Shown here in pieces: positions 34,843-46,430 of a stretch of DNA of 64,000 bases; position 1 is the stretch's first letter, and each line of letters opens with the position of its first letter. The notes below the pieces were generated by a model, which saw only the letters and a program-made list of their open reading frames with translations, was not told where the DNA came from and ran no database searches. Source of the stretch: Streptomyces nojiriensis (GTDB lineage: Bacteria; Actinomycetota; Actinomycetes; Streptomycetales; Streptomycetaceae); NCBI RefSeq assembly GCF_017639205.1, contig NZ_CP071139.1, positions 3,240,001 through 3,304,000 of the forward strand, written 5' to 3'. A program made the translations under genes and the position numbers.

Positions 34843-35964
34843 TCATGCCTCGGCGGGGGAACCCTCCAGTTCCAGGCGCTTGTTGCGGCGCACCGAGGAC
34901 CAGAAGGACCAGCCGATGAGCAGCACGCCGACGAGACCGGTGATGATCTCGTTGATCTCGTACTGGATGGTGATGAGCAGGATCGCGGCGAGCGCGCCGA
35001 TGGCGTAGTGCGCGCCGTGCTCCAGGTAGACGTAGTCGTCGAGGGTGCCCTGGCGGACCAGGTAGACCGTCAGCGAACGGACGTACATGGCGCCGATACC
35101 GAGGCCGAGGGCCATCAGCACGATGTCGTTGGTGATGGCGAAGGCGCCGATGACCCCGTCGAAGGAGAAGGAGGCGTCGAGGACTTCGAGGTAGAGGAAC
35201 ATGAAGAAGGCGGCCTTGCCGGCCATGGCGACGGCCGAGACGGCCTTGCCGGTCCGCTTGGCCTCTTCCTCGGCCTCGTGCTCGGCCTCCTCCTCTTCCT
35301 CCAGCTTGTTCTCGAAGTAGCCGGAGAGACCACCGACGATCATGTAGGTGATCAGGCCGAGGACGCCGGAGATCAGGACGGTCTGCGCCTTGTCCACGTG
35401 GACGCCGCCGTGCTGGTGGGCGTTGGCCCCCACCGTCATCGAGGCGATGACCAGGACGATCAGCGCGATGCAGGCGGAGAGCATGTCGATCTTGCCCAGC
35501 TTCGCGAGCGGGCGCTCCAGCCACGCGAGCCACTTGATGTCACGGTCCTCGAAGATGAAGTCGAGGAAGATCATCAGCAGGAACATGCCACCGAAGGCGG
35601 CGATGGACGGGTGGGCGTCCGTCACCAGCTGCTCGTACATGTCCTTGTCGGAGAGGGCCAGGTCGACGGCCTCGATGGGCCCGATCTTGGCGCTGATCGC
35701 GACGATCACAACGGGGAAGACCAGTCGCATGCCGAAGACTGCGATGAGGACGCCGACGGTGAGGAAGATCTTCTGCCAGAAGGCATTCATCTTCTTCAGG
35801 ATCCCGGCGTTGACCACCGCGTTGTCGAAAGACAGCGAGATCTCGAGGACCGACAGGATCGCGACGATACCGAAGGCCTGCCACCCCCCGTAGAACACCG
35901 CTGCGACCAGACCGAGCGCAGTGATTGCGAACGACCAGCCGAAGGTTTTGAGAACCACTGGCAC
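34843..35964 (-). CDS. DUF475/TerC-family integral membrane protein
   Basis: 373 aa from GTG 35964 (GTG 35958 also possible). About nine membrane helices; the two metal-transport motifs of the TerC superfamily are visible as LEISLSFDNAVVNAGIL and LEVLDASFSFDGVIGAFAIT. A long charged loop (ENKLEEEEEAEHEAEEEAKRTGK) lies in the cytosol. TerC proteins are membrane partners of TerD proteins and several relatives export Mn2+. It follows two terD genes on the same strand and gap lengths (20 bp from the nearer terD) suggest one transcript. Confidence 0.87.
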   Translation of the reverse strand: MPVVLKTFGWSFAITALGLVAAVFYGGWQAFGIVAILSVLEISLSFDNAVVNAGILKKMNAFWQKIFLTVGVLIAVFGMRLVFPVVIVAISAKIGPIEAVDLALSDKDMYEQLVTDAHPSIAAFGGMFLLMIFLDFIFEDRDIKWLAWLERPLAKLGKIDMLSACIALIVLVIASMTVGANAHQHGGVHVDKAQTVLISGVLGLITYMIVGGLSGYFENKLEEEEEAEHEAEEEAKRTGKAVSAVAMAGKAAFFMFLYLEVLDASFSFDGVIGAFAITNDIVLMALGLGIGAMYVRSLTVYLVRQGTLDDYVYLEHGAHYAIGALAAILLITIQYEINEIITGLVGVLLIGWSFWSSVRRNKRLELEGSPAEA

Positions 35965-35983
35965 CCCATCGTCTTGTACGGCT

Positions 35984-36559
35984 TTACGAAACGTTGACCC
36001 CGAAGTCTAGAGCGATGCCTCGGAGCCCCGACGCGTACCCCTGCCCCACCGCACGGAACTTCCATTCACCCCCGTACCGGTAGACCTCGCCGAAGATCAT
36101 CGCGGTTTCACTGGACGCGTCCTCGGACAGGTCGTAGCGGGCCAGTTCCTGTCCGTCGGACTGGTTCACCACGCGGATGAAGGCGTTGCTGACCTGGCCG
36201 AAGCTCTGCCGGCGGGAGTCCGCGTCATGGATCGAGACCGGGAAGACGATCTTGTCCACGGCCGCCGGCACCTTGGTGAGGTCGATGATGATCGACTCGT
36301 CGTCGCCTTCACCCTCGCCGGTGAGGTTGTCCCCTGTGTGTTCGACGGAGCCGTCGGGGCTCTTCAGGTTGTTGTAGAAGACGAAGTACTCGTCCCCCAG
36401 CACCCGGCCGCTATTGCAGAGCAGCGCGCTGGCGTCGAGGTCGAAGTCGGCTCCCGTGGTCGAGCGCGCGTCCCATCCGAGACCGATCAGAACCCTGGTG
36501 AGGTTCGGTGCGGCCTTGGAGAGGGAGACATTGCCCCCCTTGGCGAGTGTGACGCCCAT
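35984..36559 (-). CDS. terD: TerD-family protein
   Basis: 191 aa from ATG 36559 (GGGGAGG upstream), standard family length. It begins [21 protein letters not shown] and contains [56 protein letters not shown], the acidic Ca2+-binding pattern, and ends [28 protein letters not shown]. Highly similar to the next terD gene, so the pair arose by duplication. It ends 20 bp before the DUF475 gene. One Cys (LLCNSG) is not found in its neighbour. Confidence 0.93.
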   Translation of the reverse strand: MGVTLAKGGNVSLSKAAPNLTRVLIGLGWDARSTTGADFDLDASALLCNSGRVLGDEYFVFYNNLKSPDGSVEHTGDNLTGEGEGDDESIIIDLTKVPAAVDKIVFPVSIHDADSRRQSFGQVSNAFIRVVNQSDGQELARYDLSEDASSETAMIFGEVYRYGGEWKFRAVGQGYASGLRGIALDFGVNVS

Positions 36560-36584
36560 GTTGTGGTCCTCCCCGGACGACGGT

Positions 36585-36700
36585 GTGACGGTACGGCGGT
36601 GTGCCGGTGGTGCGGTGTGGCGGTGGTGCGGTGTGGCGGTGTGGCGGTGTGGCGGTGGTGCGGTGTGCGGTGTGCGGTGTGCCGCCTGCGGCGGTGTCCG
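36585..36700. repeat. GT-rich tandem repeat between the terD genes
   Basis: Irregular repeats of gcggtgtg and gcggtggt (about fifteen short units) fill the gap between the two terD genes; no gene or clear terminator is visible. Confidence 0.75.
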
Positions 36701-36766
36701 CGGGTAAAGCCGGTCCGGCGCCGTACACACAGTGCACGGCGCCGGACGGACGGACTGCTCTCAGGC

Positions 36767-37342
36767 TCAGACGTTGACGCCGAAGTCCTGCGCGATGCCG
36801 CGCAGGCCCGATGCGTACCCCTGGCCGATGGCGCGGAACTTCCACTCCGCACCGTTGCGGTACAGCTCGCCGAAGACCATGGCGGTCTCGGTCGAGGCGT
36901 CCTCGGAGAGGTCGTAACGCGCGAGCTCGGAGTTGTCGGCCTGGTTCACCACGCGGATGTACGCGTTGCGGACCTGGCCGAAGCTCTGCTGGCGGCTCTC
37001 GGCCTCGTAGATCGAGACCGGGAAGACGATCTTGGCGACGTCGGCGGGAACGCCGGCCAGGTTGACCTTGATCGCCTCGTCGTCGCCCTCGCCCTCACCG
37101 GTGGTGTTGTCACCGGTGTGCTCCACCGAGCCGTCGGGGCTCTTCAGGTTGTTGAAGAAGACGAAGTTCGCGTCGCTGGTGACCTTGCCCTGGTCGCTGG
37201 TCAGGATCGCGCTGGCGTCGAGGTCGAAGTCGACACCGGTGGTGGTGCGAGCATCCCAGCCCAGACCGACGATGACCGCCGTCAGGTTAGGCGCGGCCTT
37301 GGTCAGCGAGACGTTGCCGCCCTTGCTGAGGCTGACTCCCAC
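36767..37342 (-). CDS. terD: TerD-family protein
   Basis: 191 aa from ATG 37342. Starts [21 protein letters not shown], with [55 protein letters not shown] and [19 protein letters not shown], and ends [23 protein letters not shown]. The acidic residues that bind Ca2+ in TerD structures are all kept. It is the first gene of the terD-terD-DUF475 run, with a GT-rich repeat between the two copies. In Streptomyces TerD proteins respond to stress and affect development; metal resistance itself is not proven here. Confidence 0.93.
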   Translation of the reverse strand: MGVSLSKGGNVSLTKAAPNLTAVIVGLGWDARTTTGVDFDLDASAILTSDQGKVTSDANFVFFNNLKSPDGSVEHTGDNTTGEGEGDDEAIKVNLAGVPADVAKIVFPVSIYEAESRQQSFGQVRNAYIRVVNQADNSELARYDLSEDASTETAMVFGELYRNGAEWKFRAIGQGYASGLRGIAQDFGVNV

Positions 37343-37507
37343 GGGTCCTCCATTGGGTTCTGTGTGTGGGGCGGTGCCCCGTCGTGCAGGGGCCCTCCCG
37401 GCCGTGACCGGGGGAGCTACCGGATCAACGTTTCGATCCTAGTGACGGGTTCCCGCCTGTGAGCGGTTTTCGCAGGGAAAATGCGTGTACGGCCCGCTCG
37501 GGTGCGC

Positions 37508-37966
37508 TCAGAGACTGTCGAGTGCCTTGATGTACTCGTTCAGGTCACGCGCGTCGGGCAGTCCGTTGACGACAGTCCAGCGCACGACGCCGTCCTTGTC
37601 GATGATGAAGGTGCCGCGGACCGCACAGCCCTTGTCCTCGTCGAAGACGCCGTAGGCGCGCGAGGTCTCCCCGTGCGGCCAGAAGTCCGACAGCAGGGGG
37701 TACTCCAGGCCCTCCTGCTCGCCGAAGACCCGCAGGGTGGGCACCGAGTCGTTGGAGACGGCCAGGAGCTGCACGTCGTCGTTCTGGAAGCGCGGGAGCT
37801 GGTCGCGCAGCTCGCACAGCTCGCCGGTGCAGACGCCGGTGAAGGCGAAGGGGTAGAAGAGCAGCACCACTGCCTTCTCGCCCCGGAAGTCGGAGAGCCG
37901 CACCGCCCGGCCGTGGTTGTCCTTGAGCTCGAAGTCCGGGGCCTTGTCGCCGACCTCGATCGCCAT
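37508..37966 (-). CDS. AhpE-type peroxiredoxin
   Basis: 152 aa from ATG 37966 (GAAGGG 9 nt upstream; ATG 37975 would remove that spacing). The peroxidatic motif is FYPFAFTGVCTGELCELRD with Cys46 as attacking residue and a second Cys51 close by, typical of the actinobacterial AhpE group (1-Cys/2-Cys). QLLAVSNDSVPTLRVFGEQEGLEYPLLSDFWPHGE and the conserved AVRGTFIIDKDGVVRW complete the fold. It reduces peroxides in the cytosol using mycothiol/mycoredoxin in related bacteria. It precedes the Ter locus (same strand), which fits a common stress theme, but shared regulation is not shown. Confidence 0.9.
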   Translation of the reverse strand: MAIEVGDKAPDFELKDNHGRAVRLSDFRGEKAVVLLFYPFAFTGVCTGELCELRDQLPRFQNDDVQLLAVSNDSVPTLRVFGEQEGLEYPLLSDFWPHGETSRAYGVFDEDKGCAVRGTFIIDKDGVVRWTVVNGLPDARDLNEYIKALDSL

Positions 37967-38058
37967 CTCTCGCATCCCTTCGTTCCCGCATCCCCGCGTT
38001 GGGCTGTTCGGGTGAGTCACAGACTAGGTCCTGATCGCGGCGCGGGCACGGAACGCAC

Positions 38059-38096
38059 GCACCCCGCCGACCGGGGTCACCTGGTCGGCGGGGTGC
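38059..38096 (-). terminator. Terminator after the DUF3052 gene
   Basis: GCACCCCGCCGACC (38059-38072) pairs exactly with GGTCGGCGGGGTGC (38083-38096) around a 10-nt loop, downstream of DUF3052 on the minus strand. A gene for tRNA is not seen here. Confidence 0.7.
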
Positions 38097-38127
38097 GGTT
38101 GCGTGTCCGCTCGGCTGCGGTTGCGGC

Positions 38128-38553
38128 TCAGCGCTTGGCCTTGGCCGCCTTCGGCGTCACCAGCTTGGTGGACGTCCACTCCTTGCCGACGGGCAGGCCC
38201 TTGGCCAGGGAGAGGCCGGCCGTCTCGGCGGCCTCGCTGATGTCACTGGCCTCGACGTAGCCGTCACGGCCCGTCTTGGGGGTCAGCAGCAGGATCAGTG
38301 CGCCGTCCTCGACCAGCTCGGTCGCGTCGACCAGGGCGTCCGTCAGGTCGCCGTCTTCGTCGCGGAACCACAACAGCACCGCGTCGGCGACGTCGTCGTA
38401 GTCCTCGTCGGCGAGCTCGCTGACGAGCTTCTCGACGGCGTCACGGAATTCCTGATCGACGTCTTCGTCGTAGCCGATCTCCTGGACCACCTGTTCGGAC
38501 TGGAAACCCAGCCGGGCGGCCAGGCTCTCCGCGTGGTCCGCGGTCGCGCTCAC
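38128..38553 (-). CDS. DUF3052-family protein
   Basis: 141 aa from GTG 38553 (AGGAGG upstream). Strongly acidic and conserved in actinomycetes: AESLAARLGFQSEQVVQEIGYDEDVDQEFRDAVEKLVSEL, DYDDVADAVLLWFRDEDGDLTDALVDATELVEDGALILLLTPKTG, EASDISEAAETAGLS. The 'LxxkxGxxxGqvVqEiGyDeDVD' start is the family signature. Function unknown; it lies next to aceE and the peroxiredoxin in many Streptomyces, and is divergent from aceE across a 480-bp leader. Confidence 0.88.
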   Translation of the reverse strand: MSATADHAESLAARLGFQSEQVVQEIGYDEDVDQEFRDAVEKLVSELADEDYDDVADAVLLWFRDEDGDLTDALVDATELVEDGALILLLTPKTGRDGYVEASDISEAAETAGLSLAKGLPVGKEWTSTKLVTPKAAKAKR

Positions 38554-39033
38554 GGGGTGCCTCCTGCTCATGTTCGGTGAATGTCTTCGGCGGCGCGCGT
38601 ACGCGCAGCATTGGGCGTAGTCCACACGGGCGCGGCGGATCGCGCAAGTACCCGGCCGTCGAGACCGTCGAAACGGTGACGATTGCGGCCGTCTCGCCGC
38701 AACTTTCAGCCTTCCCGCGCGCACCTCTCGTGATTCATCCCACACCATTCCAGCTCATTCGGCATCATCGTCGACGCTTGAGGACTTTCCTACCTGTTTG
38801 AGGGACGAACGGTCTTACGAAGACGGCGCCCGTCTTGGGCGTAAGGTGCGGTTTGGCCGGACTCGTAGCGGATCCCCGCCGATCCATCCCTCCCTGGTTC
38901 CACCGGGTTCCCTGCGGTTTCCAGGGATTACCCGGTGGTAAAGATGAAGATTTCGGCCCAGCGTAAGAGCATGGGAGGCGGCGCCCCCCAGTTACAGCTT
39001 CAGCACGACTCCCCCCGACAGCGAAGGAACAGC
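38554..39033. promoter_or_regulatory. Long divergent leader region of aceE and the DUF3052 gene
   Basis: No gene is visible in these 480 bp. Structures present: a 7-bp stem AAGACGG/CCGTCTT at 38820-38836 and a two-segment stem-loop at 38900-38938 (CCACCGGG...CCCGGTGG with inner TCCCTG/CAGGGA), about 95 bp before the aceE start. The second could act as an attenuator or mRNA stabiliser. I cannot locate promoters with confidence. Confidence 0.4.
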
Positions 39034-41766
<2,733 letters not shown>

Positions 41767-41784
41767 TCGCCGCTTGGCGGGCCC

Positions 41785-41822
41785 GGTGAGCGGGTCCCGG
41801 CTTCGGCCGGGGCCCGCTCACC
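41785..41822 (+). terminator. Terminator after aceE
   Basis: A 17-bp stem (GGTGAGCGGGTCCCGGC, 41785-41801, with 41806-41822; one G-T pair) closed by a TTCG tetraloop and followed by a T-rich tail (tttacttgtt). Confidence 0.88.
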
Positions 41823-41848
41823 TTTACTTGTTCCTTACGATGCTCGGC

Positions 41849-42679
41849 ATGAAGGAACCCTCCCGCCAGCTGGTGTGGGAGCGGCGGAGCCAGACCCCGC
41901 TGCTCCTGCTCGCCGTGGCGTTCGCCGTGGCGTACGCCGTGCCCATCGTCGCCCCCGACGCGCGCGCCGGGGTGCACCGGGCCTGCACCCACGTCGAATG
42001 GGTGGTGTGGGGCGCCTTCGCCGTCGACTACCTGGTCCGCCTGGCCCTCGCGGCGAACCGCAGGCACTTCGTCCGGACCCACTGGCTGGACCTGGCCGCC
42101 GTGGTGCTGCCGCTCGTGCAGCCGCTGCGCCTGCTGCGGCTGGTCGCCACCTTGATGCTGGTGGGCCGGCGGGCCCGGATGGCTCCGCAGATCCAGCTGA
42201 CGACGTACGTGGCCGGGGCGGTCGTGGGACTGCTGATGTTCGGGTCGCTGGCGGTGCTCAGCGTGGAGCGGGACGCCCCCGACGGGAACATCAAGAACCT
42301 GGGCGACGCCGTGTGGTGGTCCTTCACCACGATGACGACGGTCGGGTACGGGGACCATTCGCCGACCACCGGCCTCGGCCGGGTCCTGGCCGTCGGTCTG
42401 ATGCTGTCCGGGATCGCCCTGCTCGGTGTGGTGACCGCCAACATCGCCGCGTGGTTCATCTCCCGCTTCGAACGCGACGACCGGGCGGACATGCTCCAGC
42501 TGGCGGCGATCCGGGAACTGCAGGACGAGGTACGGGCGCTGCGCGGCGAGGTCGCCCGGCTGGGCGGCACGACGGCCGCCTCCGCCGCGGCCGAGGTGGC
42601 CGCGGTCGAGGTGGCCGCAGTCGACCAGCCCCAGCCGAACGCCCCGGCGCAGCGGGAAGCTACCTCTCCCACACCTTGA
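41849..42679 (+). CDS. Voltage-gated-type potassium channel (ion_trans/ion channel family)
   Basis: 276 aa from ATG 41849; TACGAT ends 6-7 nt upstream and there is no ribosome site, so a leaderless transcript is likely. Six hydrophobic segments, an S4-like stretch (QPLRLLRLVATLMLVGRRARMA) with regularly spaced Arg, and the selectivity filter TTVGYGDHSPTT at about 163-174. A C-terminal coiled coil (MLQLAAIRELQDEVRALRGEVARLGG) can hold a tetramer. Passes K+ across the inner membrane. Its end overlaps the convergent inhibitor gene by 20 bp. Confidence 0.9.
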   Translation: MKEPSRQLVWERRSQTPLLLLAVAFAVAYAVPIVAPDARAGVHRACTHVEWVVWGAFAVDYLVRLALAANRRHFVRTHWLDLAAVVLPLVQPLRLLRLVATLMLVGRRARMAPQIQLTTYVAGAVVGLLMFGSLAVLSVERDAPDGNIKNLGDAVWWSFTTMTTVGYGDHSPTTGLGRVLAVGLMLSGIALLGVVTANIAAWFISRFERDDRADMLQLAAIRELQDEVRALRGEVARLGGTTAASAAAEVAAVEVAAVDQPQPNAPAQREATSPTP

Positions 42680-43061
42680 ACGCCCGCACCTGGTAGGGCG
42701 ACTGGGGCAGCCAGACCCCGTCACCCGGATAGGTCTGGAACTCGCCCGTCTCGGCGCACTCGGCCGACTGATAGGTGGTCACCGGGCGCCCGGTGCGGTT
42801 GGTGAGCGACTGGGCACTGGTCCCGGCCGGCAGCGCGGTGCAGCTGTTGATGTCCAGGGTGCTGAGCTCGTGCGTCTGCCGTGCTCCCTTGAACTCCGGT
42901 TTCGCCCACAGGCACAGCTGCCCGGTCGCGCAGGCCCCGAGGGTCGGCGGGCCCGCGGCGTGCGCCGTGGTGGCCGTACTCGGGATGAGGGCGGTGAGGG
43001 CCAGGACGGTCGCGGCGAGGGTGGTCGTGGTGGTGGCGCGGCTGCTTCGACACGTACGCAT
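42660..43061 (-). CDS. Secreted peptidase-inhibitor family I36 protein
   Basis: 133 aa from ATG 43061 (AAGGAG upstream). A signal peptide ends at about residue 35 (TALIPSTATTAHA-A). The mature part has LGACATGQLCLWAKPEFKGARQTHEL, the Cys-x-x-x-x-x-Cys-Leu-W pattern of the crystallin-like I36 inhibitors, two more Cys (INSCTALPAG, SAECAETG) and the final ending YQVRAFKVWER. Four Cys suggest two disulfides. Streptomyces use such proteins to inhibit metalloproteases. It overlaps the 3' end of the convergent K+-channel gene. Confidence 0.82.
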   Translation of the reverse strand: MRTCRSSRATTTTTLAATVLALTALIPSTATTAHAAGPPTLGACATGQLCLWAKPEFKGARQTHELSTLDINSCTALPAGTSAQSLTNRTGRPVTTYQSAECAETGEFQTYPGDGVWLPQSPYQVRAFKVWER

Positions 43062-43447
43062 GACGGGTCAACTCCTTGTGGACGGCGGGCGCCCGGACCG
43101 TTTCCGAAAGCTCCGCCGACACCACGCTGACCTGCGGCGACGGGCGGGCGGAAGAGGCCCCGGGCGGGTCCACCCGGATAGGCGACAGCCCCGGCGGAAC
43201 CCGTCGGCATGGCCTTCGTACGTGCGGAGTTGACGCGTCCGGGAGCCGTGGGACCGGGCCGCGGCCGCCCCGGCCGGGGTCCGGGCCCGGCCTGCCCCGC
43301 ACCCGAACGTGTCAAGCGCGGACACTCCCGCGGCCCGGCCGAGGCGCTCGGACGACGCGTCGCAAACGGCTTAACGCAGCGGTCGCCACCCCGTCCGTCA
43401 CCGGTACGCTGACCGCCCACTCGGCGTCAGAAGGGAGCCCCGCGGTG
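43062..43447. other. Gene-free intergenic stretch
   Basis: 386 bp between the divergent inhibitor and TetR genes. I see a -35-like TTGACG at 43230-43235 without a matching -10, a long GC palindrome around 43255-43295, and no open frame with a start signal. Promoters of both flanking genes presumably lie here. Confidence 0.5.
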
Positions 43448-44110
43448 ATGACCGACGAGCGGTCGGCGACGGCCGCGCCGGTGACCGGACTGCGCGAACG
43501 CAAGAAACGGCGCACCCGGAACGCGCTGCTGCGCGCCGCCCTCCTGCTGTTCCTCTCCCAGGGGTACGAGCGCACCACGGTCGACGAGATCACCGGCGCC
43601 GTGAACGTGTCCCAGCGCACCTTCTTCCGCTACTTCGCCAACAAGGAGGAGGTCGTCTTCGCCCTCCAGGAGCTGGTCGAGTCGCGGTTCGTCGCCGAGC
43701 TGCACGCCCGGCCGGCGGCCGAGGGCCCCTTCGAGGCCCTGCGGGGCGCGGCGCTCGCCGCCTGGGACACCGTGGAGGTGGCCCTGTCCGAGGTGGTGCC
43801 GGTCGATCTCTACATGCGCAGCTACCGGCTGATCGAGTCCACCCCGGCCCTGCTCGCCGTGCACCTGCGGCGCTCCACGGAGCTGGAGGAGCGGATCTCC
43901 CGGCTGATCGGCGCCCGCGAGGGTCTGGACGTGGACGCCGATCCGAGGCCGCGGGTCGCCGTCGCCGCGTTCTGCGGCGTGATGCGCGTCACGGGGCGGC
44001 TCTGGGGGCAGGGCGAGGACACCAGTGTGGAATCGATCCGAGGGCTGACGGAGCGCTACCTCGACCGGATCGGCCCGGCGCTGACCTCCAGTTGGCGCGG
44101 GTCCGCGTAG
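43448..44110 (+). CDS. TetR-family transcriptional regulator
   Basis: 220 aa from ATG 43448 (GTG 43445 immediately before is an alternative; AAGGGAG upstream). The DNA-binding domain is LRERKKRRTRNALLRAALLLFLSQGYERTTVDEITGAVNVSQRTFFRYFANKEEVVF, classic TetR with HTH at about 47-66. The ligand domain (from ~80) has VDLYMRSYRLIESTPALLAVHLRR, resembling MftR/QacR-like mycofactocin-type regulators. The likely target is not obvious; the downstream alpha/beta hydrolase gene is on the same strand and 135 bp away. Confidence 0.87.
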   Translation: MTDERSATAAPVTGLRERKKRRTRNALLRAALLLFLSQGYERTTVDEITGAVNVSQRTFFRYFANKEEVVFALQELVESRFVAELHARPAAEGPFEALRGAALAAWDTVEVALSEVVPVDLYMRSYRLIESTPALLAVHLRRSTELEERISRLIGAREGLDVDADPRPRVAVAAFCGVMRVTGRLWGQGEDTSVESIRGLTERYLDRIGPALTSSWRGSA

Positions 44111-44245
44111 CCCGACGGCCCTCGCCGTGCGGTGCGACGGCTCGTCGGCGGGTCCCCCGCCCGGGCCTCACGGGGTCCCACGGTCGGCCGTGAGTCCTGT
44201 CACCCGGCACGTCTGTGGCGTAAGACGTCTCATAGGCTGGTCACA

Positions 44246-45481
44246 GTGAACCTGCCCGGCCTTGCCCACCCCACCGCCCTCGGCGCCGACCCGCGCCCTG
44301 CCGCCCTGCGTGCCCTGCTCGCGCTGGCGGTGGTCTTCATCATGCTGGCGACCACCGGCTGGACGGCCGTGCACCGGCCGGAGGCGGTCTCCCCGCTGCG
44401 GGTCTCCGCCCTCGGCGCCTGGGCCAAGGCCCGGATCGACGGCCGCCCGGTACCTCCCTCGGACGCCCCCGCCCGGACGGTGGCCCGTTTCTTCGCCGGC
44501 CTCGACGGCGCCCAGCGCGCCCGGCTCGCCGACGGCTACCCGCTCGTCGTGGGCAACCTCGACGGTGCCCCCGCGGCCGTCCGCTACCGGGCCAACCTGG
44601 AGGGCCTGGAGCAGGCCCGCCGGGTCGAGGAGGCCCGCAGCCGCGACGTCGCGCTGACCCCGGCCGACCGGTCCACGGCCACCCGGCGCTCCCACCGCTT
44701 CGCCTCGCTCGCCCAGCCGGGCCGGCAGATCTTCGCCTTCGACCCGACCGGCAGCGGCCGCGTGGCCGAGGTCTTCGGTGACCTCGCCTCGGCCGAGCGG
44801 GTCTCGGTGATCGTCCCCGGTGTCGACACCGACGTGCTCACCTTCGAGCGCACCCAGCGCCGCCTGACCTCTCCGGTCGGCATGGCCGAGTCCCTGTACG
44901 AGGCCCAGCGGGCGGCCGACCCGGACAGCCGGACGGCGGTCATCGCCTGGGCCGGCTACACCGCCCCCACGGGCATCGGCGTGGACGCCGCCACGGGCCG
45001 CATGGCCGCCGACGGCGCCGTCCTGCTGAAGTCCCTGACCGCTGCCCTGCCGGGGGACGCGAGCGTGGCGCTGTTCTGCCACAGCTACGGATCGGTGGTC
45101 TGCGGGGTCGCGGCGCACGAGCTGCCGCGCCGGGTGACCGACGTGGTGGTGGCGGGCAGCCCCGGGATGCGCACGGAGAACGTCGCCGGGCTGCACACCT
45201 CGGCGCGGGTCTGGGCGACGCGCGACGAGGGCGACTGGATCGCCGACGTACCGCACCTGGAGGTCGGCGGCCTGGGTCACGGCGCCGATCCGGTCTCCCC
45301 GGCGTTCGGCGCGCGGCTGCTGTCCTCGGCCCGGGCCAAGAGCCACACCGGCTATTTCGCGCCAGGTACGGACTCGATGGACAATTTCGCCAAGATCGGA
45401 ACCGGCGCGTTCGGTTCCGTTGTCTGTGCGACCGGGAACGATGCGTGCCGACGCGGGATTTCCGGGACAGAGCAGGACTGA
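44246..45481 (+). CDS. DUF1023 alpha/beta-hydrolase, membrane-anchored
   Basis: 411 aa from GTG 44246; TAGGCT ends 7 nt upstream and no ribosome site is seen (leaderless). One N-terminal membrane helix (LRALLALAVVFIMLATTGWTAV), then a helical linker, then the hydrolase core: RVSVIVPGVDTDVLTFER, AVIAWAGYTAP and the nucleophile elbow VALFCHSYGSVVCGVAAHEL with Ser280, followed by VVVAGSPGMR and HLEVGGLGHGADPVSPAFG. DUF1023 proteins are exported actinobacterial hydrolases of unknown substrate. The end (VVCATGNDACRRGIS) has a Cys pair. Confidence 0.85.
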   Translation: MNLPGLAHPTALGADPRPAALRALLALAVVFIMLATTGWTAVHRPEAVSPLRVSALGAWAKARIDGRPVPPSDAPARTVARFFAGLDGAQRARLADGYPLVVGNLDGAPAAVRYRANLEGLEQARRVEEARSRDVALTPADRSTATRRSHRFASLAQPGRQIFAFDPTGSGRVAEVFGDLASAERVSVIVPGVDTDVLTFERTQRRLTSPVGMAESLYEAQRAADPDSRTAVIAWAGYTAPTGIGVDAATGRMAADGAVLLKSLTAALPGDASVALFCHSYGSVVCGVAAHELPRRVTDVVVAGSPGMRTENVAGLHTSARVWATRDEGDWIADVPHLEVGGLGHGADPVSPAFGARLLSSARAKSHTGYFAPGTDSMDNFAKIGTGAFGSVVCATGNDACRRGISGTEQD

Positions 45482-45556
45482 CGCGCGTAGAGGCGCGGAA
45501 ATCGGCCCCCGCAACCGGGGGGACGTGCGGGGGCGCCGCCGTTTACGATGTGCCAC

Positions 45557-46402
45557 ATGGGTGACGTACTGGCCGGAAATCATGCCGTCTGGGAGTTCGA
45601 ATCGGACTCGGTGCTCATCCGCTTCGCACGGGGGATCAGAACGCCGAGGCTGCCACGACTCTGGCATGCCCTGGGCTCGCGCCGGATCCCCATCGAAGCG
45701 GTGTCCGCCGTGACCGTGACCGGCGGCAAGCGGGACACGGTGATCCTGCGTGCCGTCCCGCGGCCGGGCGCGGATCCGCTGATGGAGGCCGCCGCCGGGC
45801 AGCTCAAGGAGGTCTGCGACCCGTACCGGCTGGTGCTGCCGGGCGACCGGGCGGAGGCCGCCGCCGAGTTCGCCGACGCGCTGCGGTCCCGGCTCGGGCC
45901 GGACGCCGCCGAACCGTCCGAGCGCTTCCTCGTCGACGTGGCGCAGCCGCCGCTGCAGCTGAAGGCGTACGACGCCCGGGTGGCTTTCGACGGCTCGGCG
46001 GTCACCTTCCACTGGTCCCGTACGGGCGCCTCCAGCACCAAGTGGAAGGCGGGCGACCAGCGCTTCCCGCTGGCCGCGCTCACCGGCGTCGAGTGGTGCT
46101 CCCCGGAGGGCCCCGGCGGGCACCTGCGGCTGCTGCCGCGGGACACCACCGGTGACCCCCGCCCGGACCACGACCTGGCGGCGGCCGTCTTCGGCACGGG
46201 CTACGGGGCGGTGCACGAGTCGCTGCCGTTCGCCGCGGCCGTCCTGGCCGCCCTGCGCGCCCGCACCCCGGTCGCCGCCGTGCCACGGGCCCGCTCCGGC
46301 GACGACCGGCTGCGGCACCTGAGCGAGCTGCACGCGGCGGGACTGCTCACGGACGCGGAGTACGCGGCGCTGCGGGACCGGTTCGCCGCCGAGTCGCTCT
46401 GA
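45557..46402 (+). CDS. DUF4429-domain protein with C-terminal SHOCT motif
   Basis: 281 aa from ATG 45557, leaderless-looking (TACGAT ends 7 nt upstream). Two DUF4429-like halves: GNHAVWEFESDSVLIRFAR...RRIPIEAVSAVTVTGGKR, and LKAYDARVAFDGSAVTFHWSR...RFPLAALTGVEWCSPEG, each a PH-like beta-barrel repeat. The last ~30 residues DRLRHLSELHAAGLLTDAEYAALRDRFAAESL are a SHOCT motif used for oligomerisation or membrane association. No enzyme motif; probably a small scaffold or sensing protein. Confidence 0.83.
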   Translation: MGDVLAGNHAVWEFESDSVLIRFARGIRTPRLPRLWHALGSRRIPIEAVSAVTVTGGKRDTVILRAVPRPGADPLMEAAAGQLKEVCDPYRLVLPGDRAEAAAEFADALRSRLGPDAAEPSERFLVDVAQPPLQLKAYDARVAFDGSAVTFHWSRTGASSTKWKAGDQRFPLAALTGVEWCSPEGPGGHLRLLPRDTTGDPRPDHDLAAAVFGTGYGAVHESLPFAAAVLAALRARTPVAAVPRARSGDDRLRHLSELHAAGLLTDAEYAALRDRFAAESL

Positions 46403-46430
46403 GCGGTCGCTCCGGGCGGGGCCCGGCGGC

